Shown here in pieces: positions 12,361 to 27,394 of a stretch of 64,000 nucleotides of DNA. Under the pieces are notes generated by a model. The model was given only the letters and a program-made list of their open reading frames with translations. It did no database searches and was not told the origin of the DNA. Source of the stretch: Arenicola marina (taxonomy: Eukaryota; Annelida; Polychaeta; Arenicolidae); NCBI GenBank assembly GCA_964019135.1, contig OZ025258.1, positions 31,924,186-31,988,185 on the forward strand. Reading direction: 5' to 3'. Position numbers and translations under genes: made by a program. Each line of letters opens with the position of its first letter. Positions within the stretch are counted from its first letter, which is position 1.

Positions 12361-13123
12361 GAACCCCACTACTCTGGCGACAGCGGGACTGGCAGTGAGA
12401 CCGGCGCCCAGCTTCTTTATGTGGCAGCGGTCGGTCCCCGTCACATATCATAAATTAACAGGGTGTTTTTGGGCTCTGACCGCACAAGTGTCTCGAATTC
12501 ATAAGGCCGCACCAGTCGTCAAAAGCATAGCAACCTTTCCTGGTTGCTGCACAACTACCACCACCCACCCCCCCCCCCCTAACCCCACCACTAAGAGGGG
12601 CCTATGGTCGCGGGGACCTGCCGACGCCGCTGTGGGTTCTTCCACAACTACCGCCAGCCCCCTCAGCCACCCCCCCCCCTCCCCCCACCAGAATGGGCCT
12701 CTGGTCGCGGGGACCTGCAGACGCCGTTGCCGGTTGTTCCACACTAGCTCAGTGTTTAATTCACACGTGGTCCCATCAGGAAACCTTTAATAAATCTGAT
12801 GTTTTAAACCCCCTTTTTGTGCCCACATTGGCTAACGTGTACGCACTATATTGACGTCGTCAGATAATGGTGGTAAACCACAGATCTGGGTATCTTCATC
12901 TGAACCTCATGGTGCTACCTACTGGGCTACACAGGCTCGTGTTCTGGAATCTACCTTGCAAATAATACAATATATCCAAACTGTATTACATGTACAACTG
13001 ATCAAGTATATATCAGTGCATTACAAGTGTATAATATCTGATGTAGGAAAATTGTAAGAGATATACTGTATTCGGGGTTTAGTATAGACTGGGGAGGATA
13101 TGAAGGTGGCGTGCAGGGCTGAC
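12361..13123. other. Intronic stretch with a two-copy C-rich repeat
   Basis: Positions about 12560-12650 and 12665-12745 are two diverged copies of one unit (C-tract, GGGCCTNTGGTCGCGGGGAC, then TTCCACA). The rest up to the syntaxin exon at 13124 shows no exon or RNA gene that I can support. It belongs to syntaxin intron 2 on the minus strand. Confidence 0.5.
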
Positions 13124-16100
13124 CTGTTCAAAGAACTGTTCCATGAAGCCTCCCGTATCCACGGTAACGGCCACGTCATCGCCGGCCTCGTCATCGTCAC
13201 TTTGAGCCTGAAATATGAAAACAAAACCTTACTCAACATCAGTAATAAGTGTTAATGTCAACCGGTACTCACATGGTTCCTCTGTGACTTACATTGGTGT
13301 CGAAATTTCCATTGCATAAAGTTAAATAGGTCACAAAAAACAAAAAAGTATTTCTACAGTAACCCTTTATTTGATATTATTGGGTATACCCTCAATTAAT
13401 AAAATATCACTTGGGATTTACTGCCACTATCAGGTCAAATATGGTAAACCTCTGTTTAAGTGAAACAGAATGCCAAATATTATATCATTGGGCATAACAA
13501 ATATCATTTTAGTTTGGTAAACCCTTAAACCTGTATCATTAGAATTTAAGATAATGTGAACCTATATCTCCAGGGAAACTCTCTATACTTGTGAAAGGCC
13601 AACAGTGTTTGTTTGGGCCCGGACCTTTGCTTCATTCACTCTACTGCAATGGTAAGTGTGGCCTTCAAGATGTTGAACATCACCCTCCAATGATTCCCTA
13701 ACAACTGATGTAAACCCATTCCCTTGATGTGTGAGAACAGCTCAATACAAAAATTGTTGACATATTTACTGGCATACTGATCTGGACATTTAGGTGATGT
13801 TATTACACAATTTATATTCAATGCATGATTCACAAGTCACAACAGAGAAGGCTGTTGTAATTGTTTGTATCATATTTACTGGCATACTGATCTGGACATT
13901 TAGGTGATGTTATTACACAATTTATATTCAATGCATGATTCACAAGTCACAACAGAGAAGGCTGTTGTAATTGTTTGTATCATATTTACTGGCATACTGA
14001 TCTGGACATTTAGGTGATGTTATTACACAATTTATATTCAATGCATGATTCACAAGTCACAACAGAGAAGGCTGTTGTAATTGTTTGTATCATATTTACT
14101 GGCATACTGATCTGGACATTTAGGTGATGTTATTACACAATTTATATTCAATGCATGATTCACAAGTCACAACAGAGAAGGCTGTTGTAATTGTTTGTAT
14201 CATATTTACTGGCATACTGATCTGGACATTTAGGTGATGTTATTACACAATTTATATTCAAAATGCATGATTGGGTAGGTCACGACAGAGAAGGCTGTTG
14301 TAATTGGCGCATTCCAATTGGTTGTTCAAGACATCTGCTGTCAATCATATTTGACAGACAACAGGATCTGGTGTCACTTGGTGCAGTCAGTTGGAGAGTC
14401 ACTCGATAGTGTCACTAGATAGTGTCACTTCTTGGTCTCTTGGGGGCGTGGAGGGTTGGAGAGGCGTAAGGAGGAAGGACAGGCGACTGGTTGGTCCTTA
14501 GTCACAGTTTTAGTCTTAGTCACAAGGCTGGTTTTCAGCTGGCCATACAATGTACATACCACCAATCAATGAGGGTTACAGTATGTAGCATAGCATGGGA
14601 GGGTGGCAAGAGCGGGCAGGGTATACACAATTGATCTTAAAGGCAAAAGTTTTTGAGAAGGGATGGAGACACAAAGTCAGGTACTCTTAATCTAAGCAAC
14701 CAAACCTTCACTTTTAAGCACTTAATTTTACATTTTAATGCTTGAATCTCCAATTTCGTGTTTACAAAAACATGAGCGGGCAAAGAATTTAAGGTATGTT
14801 TTTAAAGACATGGAGTAAATACAGTAACAGATAGAGTCAGAGTTCCACTCAATAGTTAAGAAGGAACTGATTTTCTTTTATTAGGTAACAGCATGCGAAA
14901 CAAACTTGAAGTTGTTCAAGACCAGCTGGTCTTGTAAGGTAGTGAGTATACTTGACTGGTTGAGTAGTGCTATCACTAGACTGGCAAAGGGCATGCAGAG
15001 CAAAAATCACCCTTCTCCCCTCACACATACAAATTACAAAAAACTTACAAAAAACAATTCCCTGCATAATTGAACTTTTCCTGTCTCAAAATCAACATTC
15101 GGTTTTGGTTAAAGAATATTTCTTCCCACTGTGTGAAAGGATAATCAAGATATGGCAAACAATCTGAATAAGATGCCTGCACCCTTTCAATGATTGCATA
15201 ATCCCAATTCCAGCCAGTTTAACCCAGTTCATGTGTAGGCTACTTGGGTGCATGTTCGTTTGTTTGGGGGATTCTGCTGAGTAGGCCAATTGGCTTGTAC
15301 TCATGATTCTATATATACTACTCACAATTTGCTAGCGATCACCTCTATGCAGAGATATCTGAGTGTATAACAGGTGACTGTATAATTCTACTATAATACA
15401 GATAAACCTTCCCCAATCTGTGTCCAATTTGTTACTTGTGTGCCACCATAAAGTCTTTGTATTTTTTGCAGCGAAATAATTATAAGCCAGGCTGGTCCAT
15501 TGTCGCAGTATTAACACTTGACTGACCATTCAAATACTTCACTAGGTCCACCTGCCAAGCATTAATGTCGCACATTGCACACTGAGGTAAATATATTTGC
15601 GGACTACCTCCAAGCATGGCCACAATTTTACCATTTGGTGTTGAAGAGATTGCTGGATTACAAGAACTGTTATTATATACCAGTAGTGCCAGTCACAGTA
15701 CCAGCCAATTCTCTCAAAACTCAAGTATGAAGGCCTTGACAGGAGTAAGAAGAGGTAGCTAATGTAATTATCTTTGTAATTGTAAAGTAAACAAATAAAT
15801 GGTACAGAAGTGAAATTACATGTTTTAAGCTGCCTTTGTACATACAACTTCAATGGCAAAACTGAACCAGAGCTGTTTACTAATTTTAGACTAAGTATTT
15901 CATTGCCAGGCCTAAAACTTGCACAATGAGACCAATAATTAAACTGACACAACATGTTGAGGTTGGGTTACGTTAGTCCTATGGTAGCTGTCCAAGGTAT
16001 AAGGAAGAGGGTGGCCATGACTTCTCCTGGGGCATACGAAAGGATGGTCACCATGTCATCCAGGGTGTATAAGAAAGGGTGGCCGTGACATCATCCCAGG

Positions 16101-18661
16101 TGTATAAGAAAGAGGGTGAAAGGGACATCAAGAGAATCTGGCCTACTCTTTTTGTGAAGAGGATTTAGTTGGAAGCCAACATGATTATCAGTACTTTTAA
16201 GCAAATAAAGCAGTCAAGTTTAACAGTGGCTACAATGACTGTGTTTACTATATCGTCCACAGCAAAATTCACTATTCTCTACACACACCCACAGTTTATA
16301 ATATTTTCCTTATACTTGCATCTTAACAATAACAGATAATCAATGCTGAATATGCATGTCATAAACAACTTCTCACTAAAATTCATTGCTTGGAGCCTGC
16401 ATCCCTAAAACTGTGCTATAAAACAGTGGACTATAGATGCACAAATCTGTGATGTAGTATATGTAGCTTTCAACTAACATCAGCTGTTAAGCAAAATATC
16501 CCTATTTTGCCATATACTATTCCATTTGAAGCAAATATTAATTTCATTACATGTGAATGCTAATCATTAATTTCAGCATATTTTTTCTTTTGTTTATTTG
16601 GCAACAAATATCTGTAAATAACTTTAATGCCTAGGTAAGATTAGGTAAAGAATGGTTATTTCAAAATTACTATTATTATACGCTCTATCAGCAGCATTAA
16701 ATTAAAGTTACTCATACAGCAACATTTTCCCTGAGAAATGTTCAAAATGGAAATGATGTATTTAGGTTATTAGTGTATACAATAATTGTACATAATAAAA
16801 ATGTACCCTAGTTTCCAGATTATAAGTTGCACTCATAGATGTTGAGAAATATTTAGACTTAAGCCATATATAAGTCACAAAGATTTATAAGTTGCACCGT
16901 TGGTGTGGGATTCACCTGTGTGTTGAAGAAAGTTGTGTGCATGATGATGTGCTTGAAATATCCTGAGGACCTCCCATTAAACTCAGATTGATTTGTTAAC
17001 TATTGCCTGTAATTGCATTTAATGTCTTAGGGCAACAGATGGCTTCCACGGCTAAAGTTATTGTGGGTAGCTATTTAGATGGAGACCTTAATGACAGATG
17101 TGTTTCTTTGTTGCATACTCGGAGCAGCTTAACACCCTGCAACTAACAGCCCCATAAGAGCCAGCAGCTCATTTAAGCAGTGTTTATATAGGTGGTTGGT
17201 GTGTGATATCTTTGCCCAGATTCAGTGGATAAATGAAAACCAAGAGCCTCAGGCCAAACAGGAAGTTCCTTTTGGTCTAATGCGTAAAGGTGTTTGCCCT
17301 GGATGCGAAGGGTTGCTGGTTCAAATCCTGCCAGTTCTGGTAGTGAACTTTCAGCATCCATTCAGGCCTGGGACCAGAAATACTACAAGTGCATCACATA
17401 GTCATGCAAGTCACTGACTTGAATACAGTTGCAGTCACAGTTTTAACACATTTCAATTGAATGAATCTGTAGAGAGGGGGTGGAGTGAGGGCTATTCATC
17501 ATCATTATTAGTGGGGTGCCCAATTTTGAATGGGTTGTGTGGCTGGGAAAGGACAATGTTGTTACAGCTAGTTGTCACCACTGTTTATGTTGTGCCAGAG
17601 TAATTTGCTTCATTCGCTGGATGAAATTAAAATAGGTGGGAATGTTGGAAGGTAGGGAGAGGTGGAGGGGTGAGGGTATTAACCTGAGACCTGCCTGCCT
17701 GCCAGTTTTAATTTTAGCTGGCAGATTTTCAGTTTGGTGGGTACTCAGGTGATGTCTACCCACCTAAAGAAAAGAAAAATTCGGAAGAAGAGAATGCATT
17801 GTAAATATATATAAACAGCTAGGTATGCGAGGGGTTTCTCTGTCAGGAATCTAAGCCTTATACCATATAAGATCAGCCATGGCGACCTGGCCAGGATCAG
17901 CTGCTGGTAATATAATGTATTAGAAATTGTGGGTAAGTAAGTCTAGGTGAGGAGATGAGAAACTATTGTATATGTAATTATTTAAGCAATTTCCTTCAAA
18001 TAAAATAGCATACAGACTATACAATATTTAATTTAAATCAGTATCCCATTTTTTTTTTATGTCCCTTAATTTTAAAGAGCTCTGAGACCACCCACCGGCG
18101 TATTTATCAGAACGACTGCAATAGTCTGATCCTATAAAAGTTACTTAGCCAATAAATTCATACTGTAACTTAGTATAACTACTGTAAACCTGTGTGAACA
18201 TAGTCATGGTAATTCAGTTTAAGGACTAAATTATTTTAAATATATGCCAGCATTGACTTTTGGTAGTTTGGTTATTGCTGATGCAGAACAGCTATAAAAA
18301 GCAGTGGAGAGAGGGAGGGGATGTCTGTCACTTGTCACAGCAGTATCAATACTTATCAATATCATCATTGTCATTGTGGCTGAGGGCTTTGCTTATTAAT
18401 AAAACAATGCTATCAATCAACAGGAGGGGGGGTGGGGCACTAGCCACTCTTGATATGCCAATACAGATTTGTGGAAAGAAGGACACAAGATTTCCGGGGG
18501 AAAGAGTTAGCTTAGAAACTGTTAAAGTGTCCAGTCAGGCAGCTGTCATCACTGACACTGTCAACTGGCAGATCTGGCAAGATCAGCAGTGTCGGTGCCT
18601 CAATGAGACGGTATCCACGGGGACTTACCGCTTTCAGTGCTGCAAGACGATCTTTGGTCAT
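13124..18661 (-). CDS. STX1: Syntaxin-1 (t-SNARE), first two coding exons
   Basis: Syntaxin-1 is the plasma-membrane t-SNARE that pairs with SNAP-25 and synaptobrevin in synaptic vesicle fusion. Exon 1 (18661-18629) reads MTKDRLAALKA and ends in a GTAAGT donor. Exon 2 (13207-13124) follows a TTTCAG acceptor and reads AQSDDDEAGDDVAV then TVDTGGFMEQFFEQ, ending at a GTCAGC donor. The intron is phase 0. This matches the start of animal syntaxin-1: a short leader, an acidic patch, and the VAVTVD..F(M/D)..FFEQ segment leading into the Habc domain. Intron 1 is about 5.4 kb and holds a 110-bp tandem repeat and several dispersed repeats. The Habc helices, SNARE motif and C-terminal membrane anchor are not seen; they should lie left of the window, making intron 2 longer than 13 kb. 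The gene starts about 2.3 kb from RAN in divergent orientation. Confidence 0.9.
13761..14310. repeat. Tandem repeat, 110-bp unit, five copies
   Basis: CATATTTACTGGCATACTGA recurs at 13761, 13871, 13981, 14091 and 14201, exactly 110 bp apart. The first four copies are nearly identical; the last diverges after about 14260. It lies in syntaxin intron 1. Confidence 0.96.
14311..15860. other. Syntaxin intron 1 sequence, nothing recognised
   Basis: AT-rich DNA without recognisable coding or RNA features. Short frames on both strands (up to about 80 codons) lack domains or splice signals. Confidence 0.45.
15870..16135 (-). mobile_element. Inverted, decayed copy of the CRE-array element
   Basis: Read on the minus strand, this matches the end of the array element at 8400-9840: three or four degenerate array units (for example CCTGGGATGATGTCACGGCC then ACCCTTTCTTATACACC), followed by GACAGCTACCATAGGACTAA and a TAATTATTGG segment equivalent to 9725-9800. 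Here the internal array is much shorter. The CRE palindromes have mostly decayed to TGATGTCA-like forms. The family and mobilisation type are not known; short internal arrays next to a conserved end are a feature of some non-autonomous Helitron-like elements. Confidence 0.65.
16290..16640. repeat. Diverged dispersed repeat, relative of 58530-58830
   Basis: Shared blocks in the same order with 58530-58830 include TCACTAAAATTCA, CACAA.TCTGTGA.GTAGTA, GTAGCTTTCAACT, ATCAGCTGT.AAG and AAATATCTGTA. No terminal repeats or coding part were seen, so the class is unknown. Confidence 0.55.
16641..17264. other. Syntaxin intron 1 sequence with a two-copy short motif
   Basis: TTATAAGTTGCAC occurs at about 16825 and 16887 in AT-rich DNA. 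No gene seen. Confidence 0.4.
17265..17460 (+). mobile_element. tRNA-derived SINE, second family
   Basis: A tRNA-like head shows an A-box TGGTCTAATGCG at 17273-17284 and a B-box GGTTCAAATCC at 17318-17328 with tRNA-like spacing. CCAGTTCTGG follows and a non-tRNA body runs to about 17460. It differs in sequence and box spacing from the SINE at 9444 and 42942. No clear target duplication was found, so the ends are approximate. It is probably an old copy in syntaxin intron 1. Confidence 0.6.
17461..18628. other. Syntaxin intron 1, proximal part
   Basis: No gene is seen. About 17998-18125 (AATAAAATAG, then ATGTCCCTTAATTTTAAAGA) is a diverged relative of 19890-20015 (AATAAAGTGA, then ATGTCTCTTAATTTGAAGGA), suggesting one dispersed repeat family on both sides of the syntaxin start. 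Confidence 0.45.
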
Positions 18662-18789
18662 CTTGATTGAATTAAATAGACTAGATTTATAAAGGAGGTA
18701 TAAAAGGTTACACAAACATTTAACTGATATGACATATAAATGTGTATCTTCTGGTAAAAACACAGATAATCAATAAAATTTTAATATTC

Positions 18790-19095
18790 CCTATGCCTCT
18801 GACAACTGGCCTCCACTGCGCAGGTGCGACGCTGAGGTTCCTCCTTTCCGCTATGACGTAATAATTTATTTAACTATTGCTTCAAATATAATTACGATAC
18901 TTATATTGTTACAAATTTCAATTGGGTTTGAAAATGTCACAATAACTCAAAATTAATTCAGTCTTTGAAGAAATTTTGAAGAAGACAAACGTCACGGAAA
19001 TTACCGATGACTAACGAGTCCTTTCCCGCCATTTCTGGTTTAAACTGGCTGGGTCACTTCCTCTGTGACTGAAGTATTGAGATTGTGTCTCGAGG
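18790..19095. promoter_or_regulatory. Probable promoter region between divergent syntaxin-1 and RAN
   Basis: Between the syntaxin start codon (18661, minus) and the RAN coding start (20933, plus) lies a compact set of promoter-like motifs: an NRF1-like ACTGCGCAGGTGCG near 18816, a CRE-like TGACGTAA at 18854-18861, an E2F/YY1-like TTTCCCGCCAT near 19022, and an ETS-like CACTTCCTC near 19053. A strong donor, CGAG-G|GTGAGT, with the exon edge at 19095, could end a non-coding first exon of RAN. RAN needs one, because its start codon follows a splice acceptor. This is motif reading, not evidence of transcription. Confidence 0.4.
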
Positions 19096-20920
19096 GTGAG
19101 TGGACTGTGAGAAATATCGAAAGTCATCTTCATGTCTAGAAGGAGCAAAGGCATTTAACTGGAATGTATTATCATCTTAACAATTTAAAGATTACAAAAT
19201 ACACAATATTTTGTGTCTTATGTCATTGATTTCTTCTAATTTGCTGACGGAAAGTTCCATTGCCCTCACCAGTGAAAACCGGTTCCGGTGGTTGGTGTGT
19301 GTGGTTGTGGTTCCACTGCCGCATTTAAACTGTATTTCTTTGGTGTGTCTGGTCTTGTTATTTAACACATTGTTTCGATAAGTGTTATGGGTGCTGAAAT
19401 CTAAGCTTAATTCGAAGGAACTGCCACAGAGATTTATACAAAGAAAGGTTTGCATAGGTGGTAGCCAGTGCCAGTGATTACGCACTTTCCACTTTCTTTC
19501 CAGTCTTCAGCCACTTCAAAGCAATTGTCTTATTGCTTTTGTGCTAGGGTCCTGAACTTGGTAGTGTTTCGTATATCTAGCCATTGATTAAGCAAAACGC
19601 CACCTGGCAAAAGCTGCAGGTGAAAAATTACCAAACACAAAATGGTGCTGTAAATGATTTCTCAATGTGATAGGAATGTGGTCACTTTCCTCATTGATGT
19701 GCGTTTATTAGGAGTTCGGCTAATATATAATATATCAAAATGACCATGTCCATGGTTTTACTGTCAAGAACACTTTAGATCTATACCAAGTCAGCGATTC
19801 TGATAGGTACGCATCCTGCATCACTTCCGTCGCATAAAAATTTCAATTGACACATTTTATGAGCTGTGTGAGAACATGATAATGTATTGTAAATAAAGTG
19901 AGCAGACTAAACAACATTTCAGTTAAATTATAATATCTCATTATTATTTGAATGTCTCTTAATTTGAAGGAGCACTGGGACCCACAGGCATCCCTTGCAG
20001 AATCACTGCCACCTGAAGAGTTACGCATACATCAATATTTCCTCCAGAGAAAAGAATAGAAAAAAGGAAATTTAAATGCTTTCAATATTAAGCTAAACAC
20101 TTTTCTGTTTCCCAACCAGTAAAATACTACCTAGAATACATTCAAGACTGTTCTACATTAGAATTTGATTTGATCTCATTATTATACCTAAACTAAAGTT
20201 ATATAAAAACAAGGGAATATGTATTAAAGCTACCTTATGCCGCTTTGAAACCTATTACAACTTCTATGATGTTCTTACTATTTGTAATACATTTTGATGA
20301 AGTCTGTAATCTGGCTGATTCAGCAAAGTTTTTATCTTACGGATATGCAATAAACATTTTGCTGAATCTGCAGATCTCTTTCAATGTGTTTGTGCAATAT
20401 ACATCTTGAGATTTTCCTGATGTAAGCTTAATTTCTTATTGAGAAGAGTTTTACCTGATATCTCTCCATATACTAATTAATTACCTGTTGCACTGGAACA
20501 AAGAAACAAACTTGTAAGTAGATTTATATTAATCATTATGATGTATTATGATGACAATAATATATAGTCAGGGAGAGATCTGACTGCCTGGGACAATTGA
20601 ATTACATGGTCGCACAGGTCAGAATACTGGTTGTATGCCTGGCAGGGCAGGTGAAGATTTAGACCGCTATCTCTCGCTATTCAGGAATATTCAGCAGTTA
20701 CACTGAGCTAACAGGATGTTACAAAATCATCAAAATTCTTACAAAATTCTTTCAAATAGCTCAAAAATATATTGTTTATTAGTTATATCAATGGTGTTGT
20801 TTCTCAAGGACTGGTAAAGTTTCAGAGGGGCAAGTCAATTGCCACGTGCCCATCAGGACCAGTGACATGCAAAGTTATTGTCAGTCCCTGATATTAACTA
20901 TGAATTATTATTTTTTATAG
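19096..20920 (+). other. Presumed 5'UTR intron of RAN
   Basis: AT-rich DNA from the candidate donor at 19096 to the firm acceptor TTTTTATAG ending at 20920. It contains a diverged repeat at 19890-20015. No snoRNA or coding exon could be supported. Confidence 0.4.
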
Positions 20921-20932
20921 GAACCCAGGATT

Positions 20933-24085
<3,153 letters not shown>

Positions 24086-25250
24086 AGTCTGCTGCCCTAG
24101 GAACTCGTCGATCTGTCGGGATTACTTGTTACTCCGCCTTACACCACGTCTGATTGCACTGGTGACTTGAGGCTGCATGTTATGGGGTCTGAACTTCTAG
24201 CCCGCTCACTGCACTTCGCTGTCATGCTTACATACCGATTGAGCTTGGTGTGAACGAAAGATACCTGTTTGGTGAGGGAGTTAACAACTATATCTGGTGG
24301 AGACTATGGAATCGGCCTATTTGTAATACTTGCCAATATTATAAGGCATTTGATCACCTCAGCCGGCTTCTAGATATTGATAATGTGTGCAAGGAATCAT
24401 CCCTCACTCATCCACATGCCATTTGAATTAGCCTGTCATTGTCAACGTTATAACTTCATTCGTCCAGATTCAGTCACACCGCAGTGAAACATGAGGGATG
24501 GTATCTTAAAATGTCAAAGACTAGGTCGGACAATACGAGTTTTACAGTCGATGGTTTCTCTCGTTGTCGGAAGTGGATAATTTCTGAATTCCTGTTGTGC
24601 GGACTACAACGGCAGGGGATGTATCATCCCACGTTAACATATTGCAGTCCTTACAGTTGTGGAAACACTCTCAAAGTACTCTCCAACTTCTAGTGACGCC
24701 ATCGACGTACGGGATTTCGGTACTTCTAATTACTTTGGTTCTGTAATGTTCGCTAGTATTTCTGATAAGTTATGTCTCGTTGTTTTATAGTATAGTGTAT
24801 AACCGTCTCGTGTAAGGCGTATCCTTGCATTTATACTAAATATAAGTTGTTCGACGGACATGCGTGTTCGTGCAATCAAGAACTGAGGGGTGGCCATTTT
24901 AAAAGTGTACGATTCTGTGCAACCAAGGAACGTTGTTCGGCTTCTGTGCATACAATTTGTCTTGCTTTCTATGATATCTACAAAAGTGTAAATTTAACTT
25001 GTGAACCACCGACCAGCCGACACGGGAACTCTCGCAGTCCCAGTTGGCGCCTCAAGTTGTACTGTATCCCCGCGCACTCTGCTAGATATTGATAAAGTAC
25101 CTGCTGAAGAAATATTTAAAACTGGTTTGGACAAAGATGGTCCTGGTCTCGGTGATTGACCTGTCAGTGAGACATCATTTTGATACATGTATATAGTACT
25201 CGTGATGTGCTGATTATTTCGACTAGCCACAAATAAAGCTACATACTTGT
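24086..25250 (+). other. RAN 3' untranslated region
   Basis: From the stop codon to the first AATAAA at 25232-25237 there is no other canonical poly(A) signal, so a 3'UTR of about 1.15 kb is the simple reading. Small open frames on both strands here have no recognised domain. Confidence 0.6.
25232..25237 (+). terminator. RAN poly(A) signal
   Basis: AATAAA in CACAAATAAAGCTAC is the first canonical signal after the RAN stop codon. A second AATAAA lies near 25482. Confidence 0.6.
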
Positions 25251-25695
25251 CCAGGTCCAAACAGTCTTCCTTTGTTTGTGGGATGCGGTGTACTTCTATA
25301 AGTACAGGTTTCAACAATCAAAGCGTGCTAAACCCGATAGCAGCCGATGCGCATCTTACGCGTAGTTATAAATAGATTCATAATAACTATAGTAGTTCAA
25401 TTGAATTGAAACTACCAGACAACTTTTAATAACCGAGTAGATACTGAGTAGTTTCGTTGAAAGTATATAATCACTTATCAAATAAAGGCTAGGAATTCAC
25501 ATCTGTATACAATCTTATAAAAAAAAAGTGCAAGATAAGTTCGATATTCAATCTCTAAAATATCTAGTACATAAGGAACTATGTTCAAATGGTTCATATT
25601 ATTCCCTTGGATTTTAAAATTCGAACAACTTAGGAAGAACTGATCAGCAGTTGGGTCCATATGCACGAAGTTTGAAGTTTAGTTCGAGAACTAGC

Positions 25696-25763
25696 TGGAG
25701 TGCATTCGCCAAAATAAAGCACGAGACTCGATAGCGTCGAGTGGTTTATTTTGGCGAATGCAC
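25696..25763. repeat. Hairpin repeat with 19-bp perfect arms
   Basis: GTGCATTCGCCAAAATAAA at 25700-25718 is the exact reverse complement of 25745-25763. The loop holds a second small hairpin, CTCGA-TAGCG-TCGAG. A diverged copy at 23411-23475 shows it is a dispersed repeat. No clear target duplication is seen. Confidence 0.7.
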
Positions 25764-27131
25764 GACATGACCATGTCAGACGGTCCCCCATTTATTGACA
25801 GCATGATAAATATATGCAATCGATACCTGTCGAATTTCCATACATTTTGATTTACCCCCCGCCTCCTTGGGAGCTTCACACTGACCTACGCATTCCATTG
25901 TTTGTCCTAAAATTGGCAAGTTCTGACATCTGCCAGCTCGCCTCCGCTCAGCTGTGCTCGGCTCGGCTGATTACACCGTAACACTTATCGGAGTCAATAT
26001 TTATAACAACTGTTCATTATCAAACTAATGCAGTTTTTCCGTTCATTATTAAAATAATGCACTGTTTTGTCGTTCTTTATTTAAATAACGCACACTTACG
26101 TCATTAAAACACGGCTAGGTCTGTTCTGATGCATTCTTCTAGATGATGAACCCTTAAGACAAGGGCGTGACGTCACACAATTTTTAAATTCTAAATACAG
26201 CCTTGGGATATAAATGGTTACAGAGATTACTAAAATGTACCCGCAGTTGTGCCAGTGCTTGTAGACTGCGGTGATGTAGATAACAAAAATACATACCGAT
26301 AGTCACAATGTTGGTCTATAGTCCACACTTTGCAAAAGACTACTAATTTTCAACAGAACCAGAACACTTATACAAATTTCACACCACTAATCTATTCCCA
26401 ATTCATAATGATCCGTAATTTGTTCTAAATATTCCTAGATGCAAAACGTCAAGCTCCCCGCACGGTGGCGCTACGCAAGCTCCGCTTTTACCGAGATATA
26501 ATGGAGCCCTAGCGGAGTGAGTCAAAGGCAGAGAGTGGCAAAACGTTAAGACCAGAGCACCGACACACATTTCACACCGCTATTTTATTCCCTATTCATA
26601 ATGATCCGCAATTTGTTCTAAATATTCCTAGAGGCAAAAAATTCTTATATATTGCGAAACGAAGCCAACGAAGACCAGTTTTGCACAATTGGCATACTCG
26701 TTCCTAGATAGACTTTACCACTGTTAAGAGTCCCTGGTAGGTCTAAATCGTCCTGGGGCAATGTATAAAGGAAGGGTGTCCTATCTTAATTGGGGCCCAT
26801 ATTGCTCGATCATATCTGGACACATATTTAAATACACAACATTGTGCTCCGAAAGTTCCCTTAAAGTTCCTATAGGTCGTATATGTTATAGGTTTGGGGT
26901 TGGAGTTTCCATCCACTAGTCATTCGTAAATTTTAACATGTATCTTCCATGGCAATAATATTTAAAAAACTTAGTTGTAGACGTTTTGGTCGCCGAAAAA
27001 GCTTTGCTATTTTCGTCAAAATGACTGCCTTAACAATGTTCTTGTATGTTATGAGTAACTCAGTCTTCCGGACCTCTGAGTATATTGACGCAGCACTAAC
27101 AATCACAACACGATCTATCATCACAGGTCAG
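25764..27131. other. RAN to BUD23 intergenic region with short local repeats
   Basis: About 26005-26095 holds three diverged units of about 33 bp (TTCATTATTAAAATAATGCAC type). About 26355-26450 and 26548-26643 are imperfect direct repeats sharing TTCATAATGATCCGNAATTT and GTTCTAAATATTCCTAGA. A palindromic GTGACGTCAC lies near 26167. About 26750-26790 may be a small relic of the CRE-array element. No gene is recognised. Confidence 0.5.
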
Positions 27132-27137
27132 TTTATT
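27132..27137 (-). terminator. Candidate BUD23 poly(A) signal
   Basis: TTTATT on the plus strand is AATAAA on the minus strand. It is the first such signal downstream of the BUD23 stop codon at 29207, because the intervening minisatellite lacks one. If used, the 3'UTR is about 2.1 kb and mostly repeat. Confidence 0.4.
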
Positions 27138-27205
27138 TACATCATTTACAAGAGAAACGAAACGCATAATGTATTGCATGGTCTCCCAAAGTCTCCCGTC
27201 GCCCG

Positions 27206-27375
27206 AAGCACCTGGTTTCCCGATACACCTGGTCTTCCGAAGCACCTGGTGTTTCGAAGCACCTGGTCTCCCGAAGCACCTGGTTTCCCGAAGCACCTGG
27301 TCTTCCGAAGCACCTGGTTTCTCGAAGCACCTGGTCTCCCGAAGCACCTGGTCTTCCGAAGCACCTCGTCTCTTA
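27206..27375. repeat. Minisatellite, 18-bp unit, about nine copies
   Basis: Units of CCGAAGCACCTGGTTTCC / CCGAAGCACCTGGTCTTC type lie next to the 33-bp array. Both units contain a CACCTGG core, so they may be related. Confidence 0.85.
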
Positions 27376-27394
27376 ATGCCCTGGTCTTCGGCCG

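Noticed and set aside
12840-12960. Possible tRNA-like A-box (TAGCCCAGTAGG) on the minus strand
   Set aside because: No B-box at a sensible distance and no SINE body or target duplication.
16820-16900. Two TTATAAGTTGCAC motifs as ends of a DNA transposon
   Set aside because: They are in direct orientation with no inverted partner or target duplication.
20265-20330. ATGATGT ... TTGATGA ... CTGA resembling a box C/D snoRNA in the RAN 5'UTR intron
   Set aside because: The C box is imperfect, no terminal stem was found, and the bases before CTGA match no rRNA segment I can recall.
26750-26790. Third copy of the CRE-array element
   Set aside because: Only about 30 bp resembles an array unit (AATGTATAAAGGAAGGGTG); too short to support.
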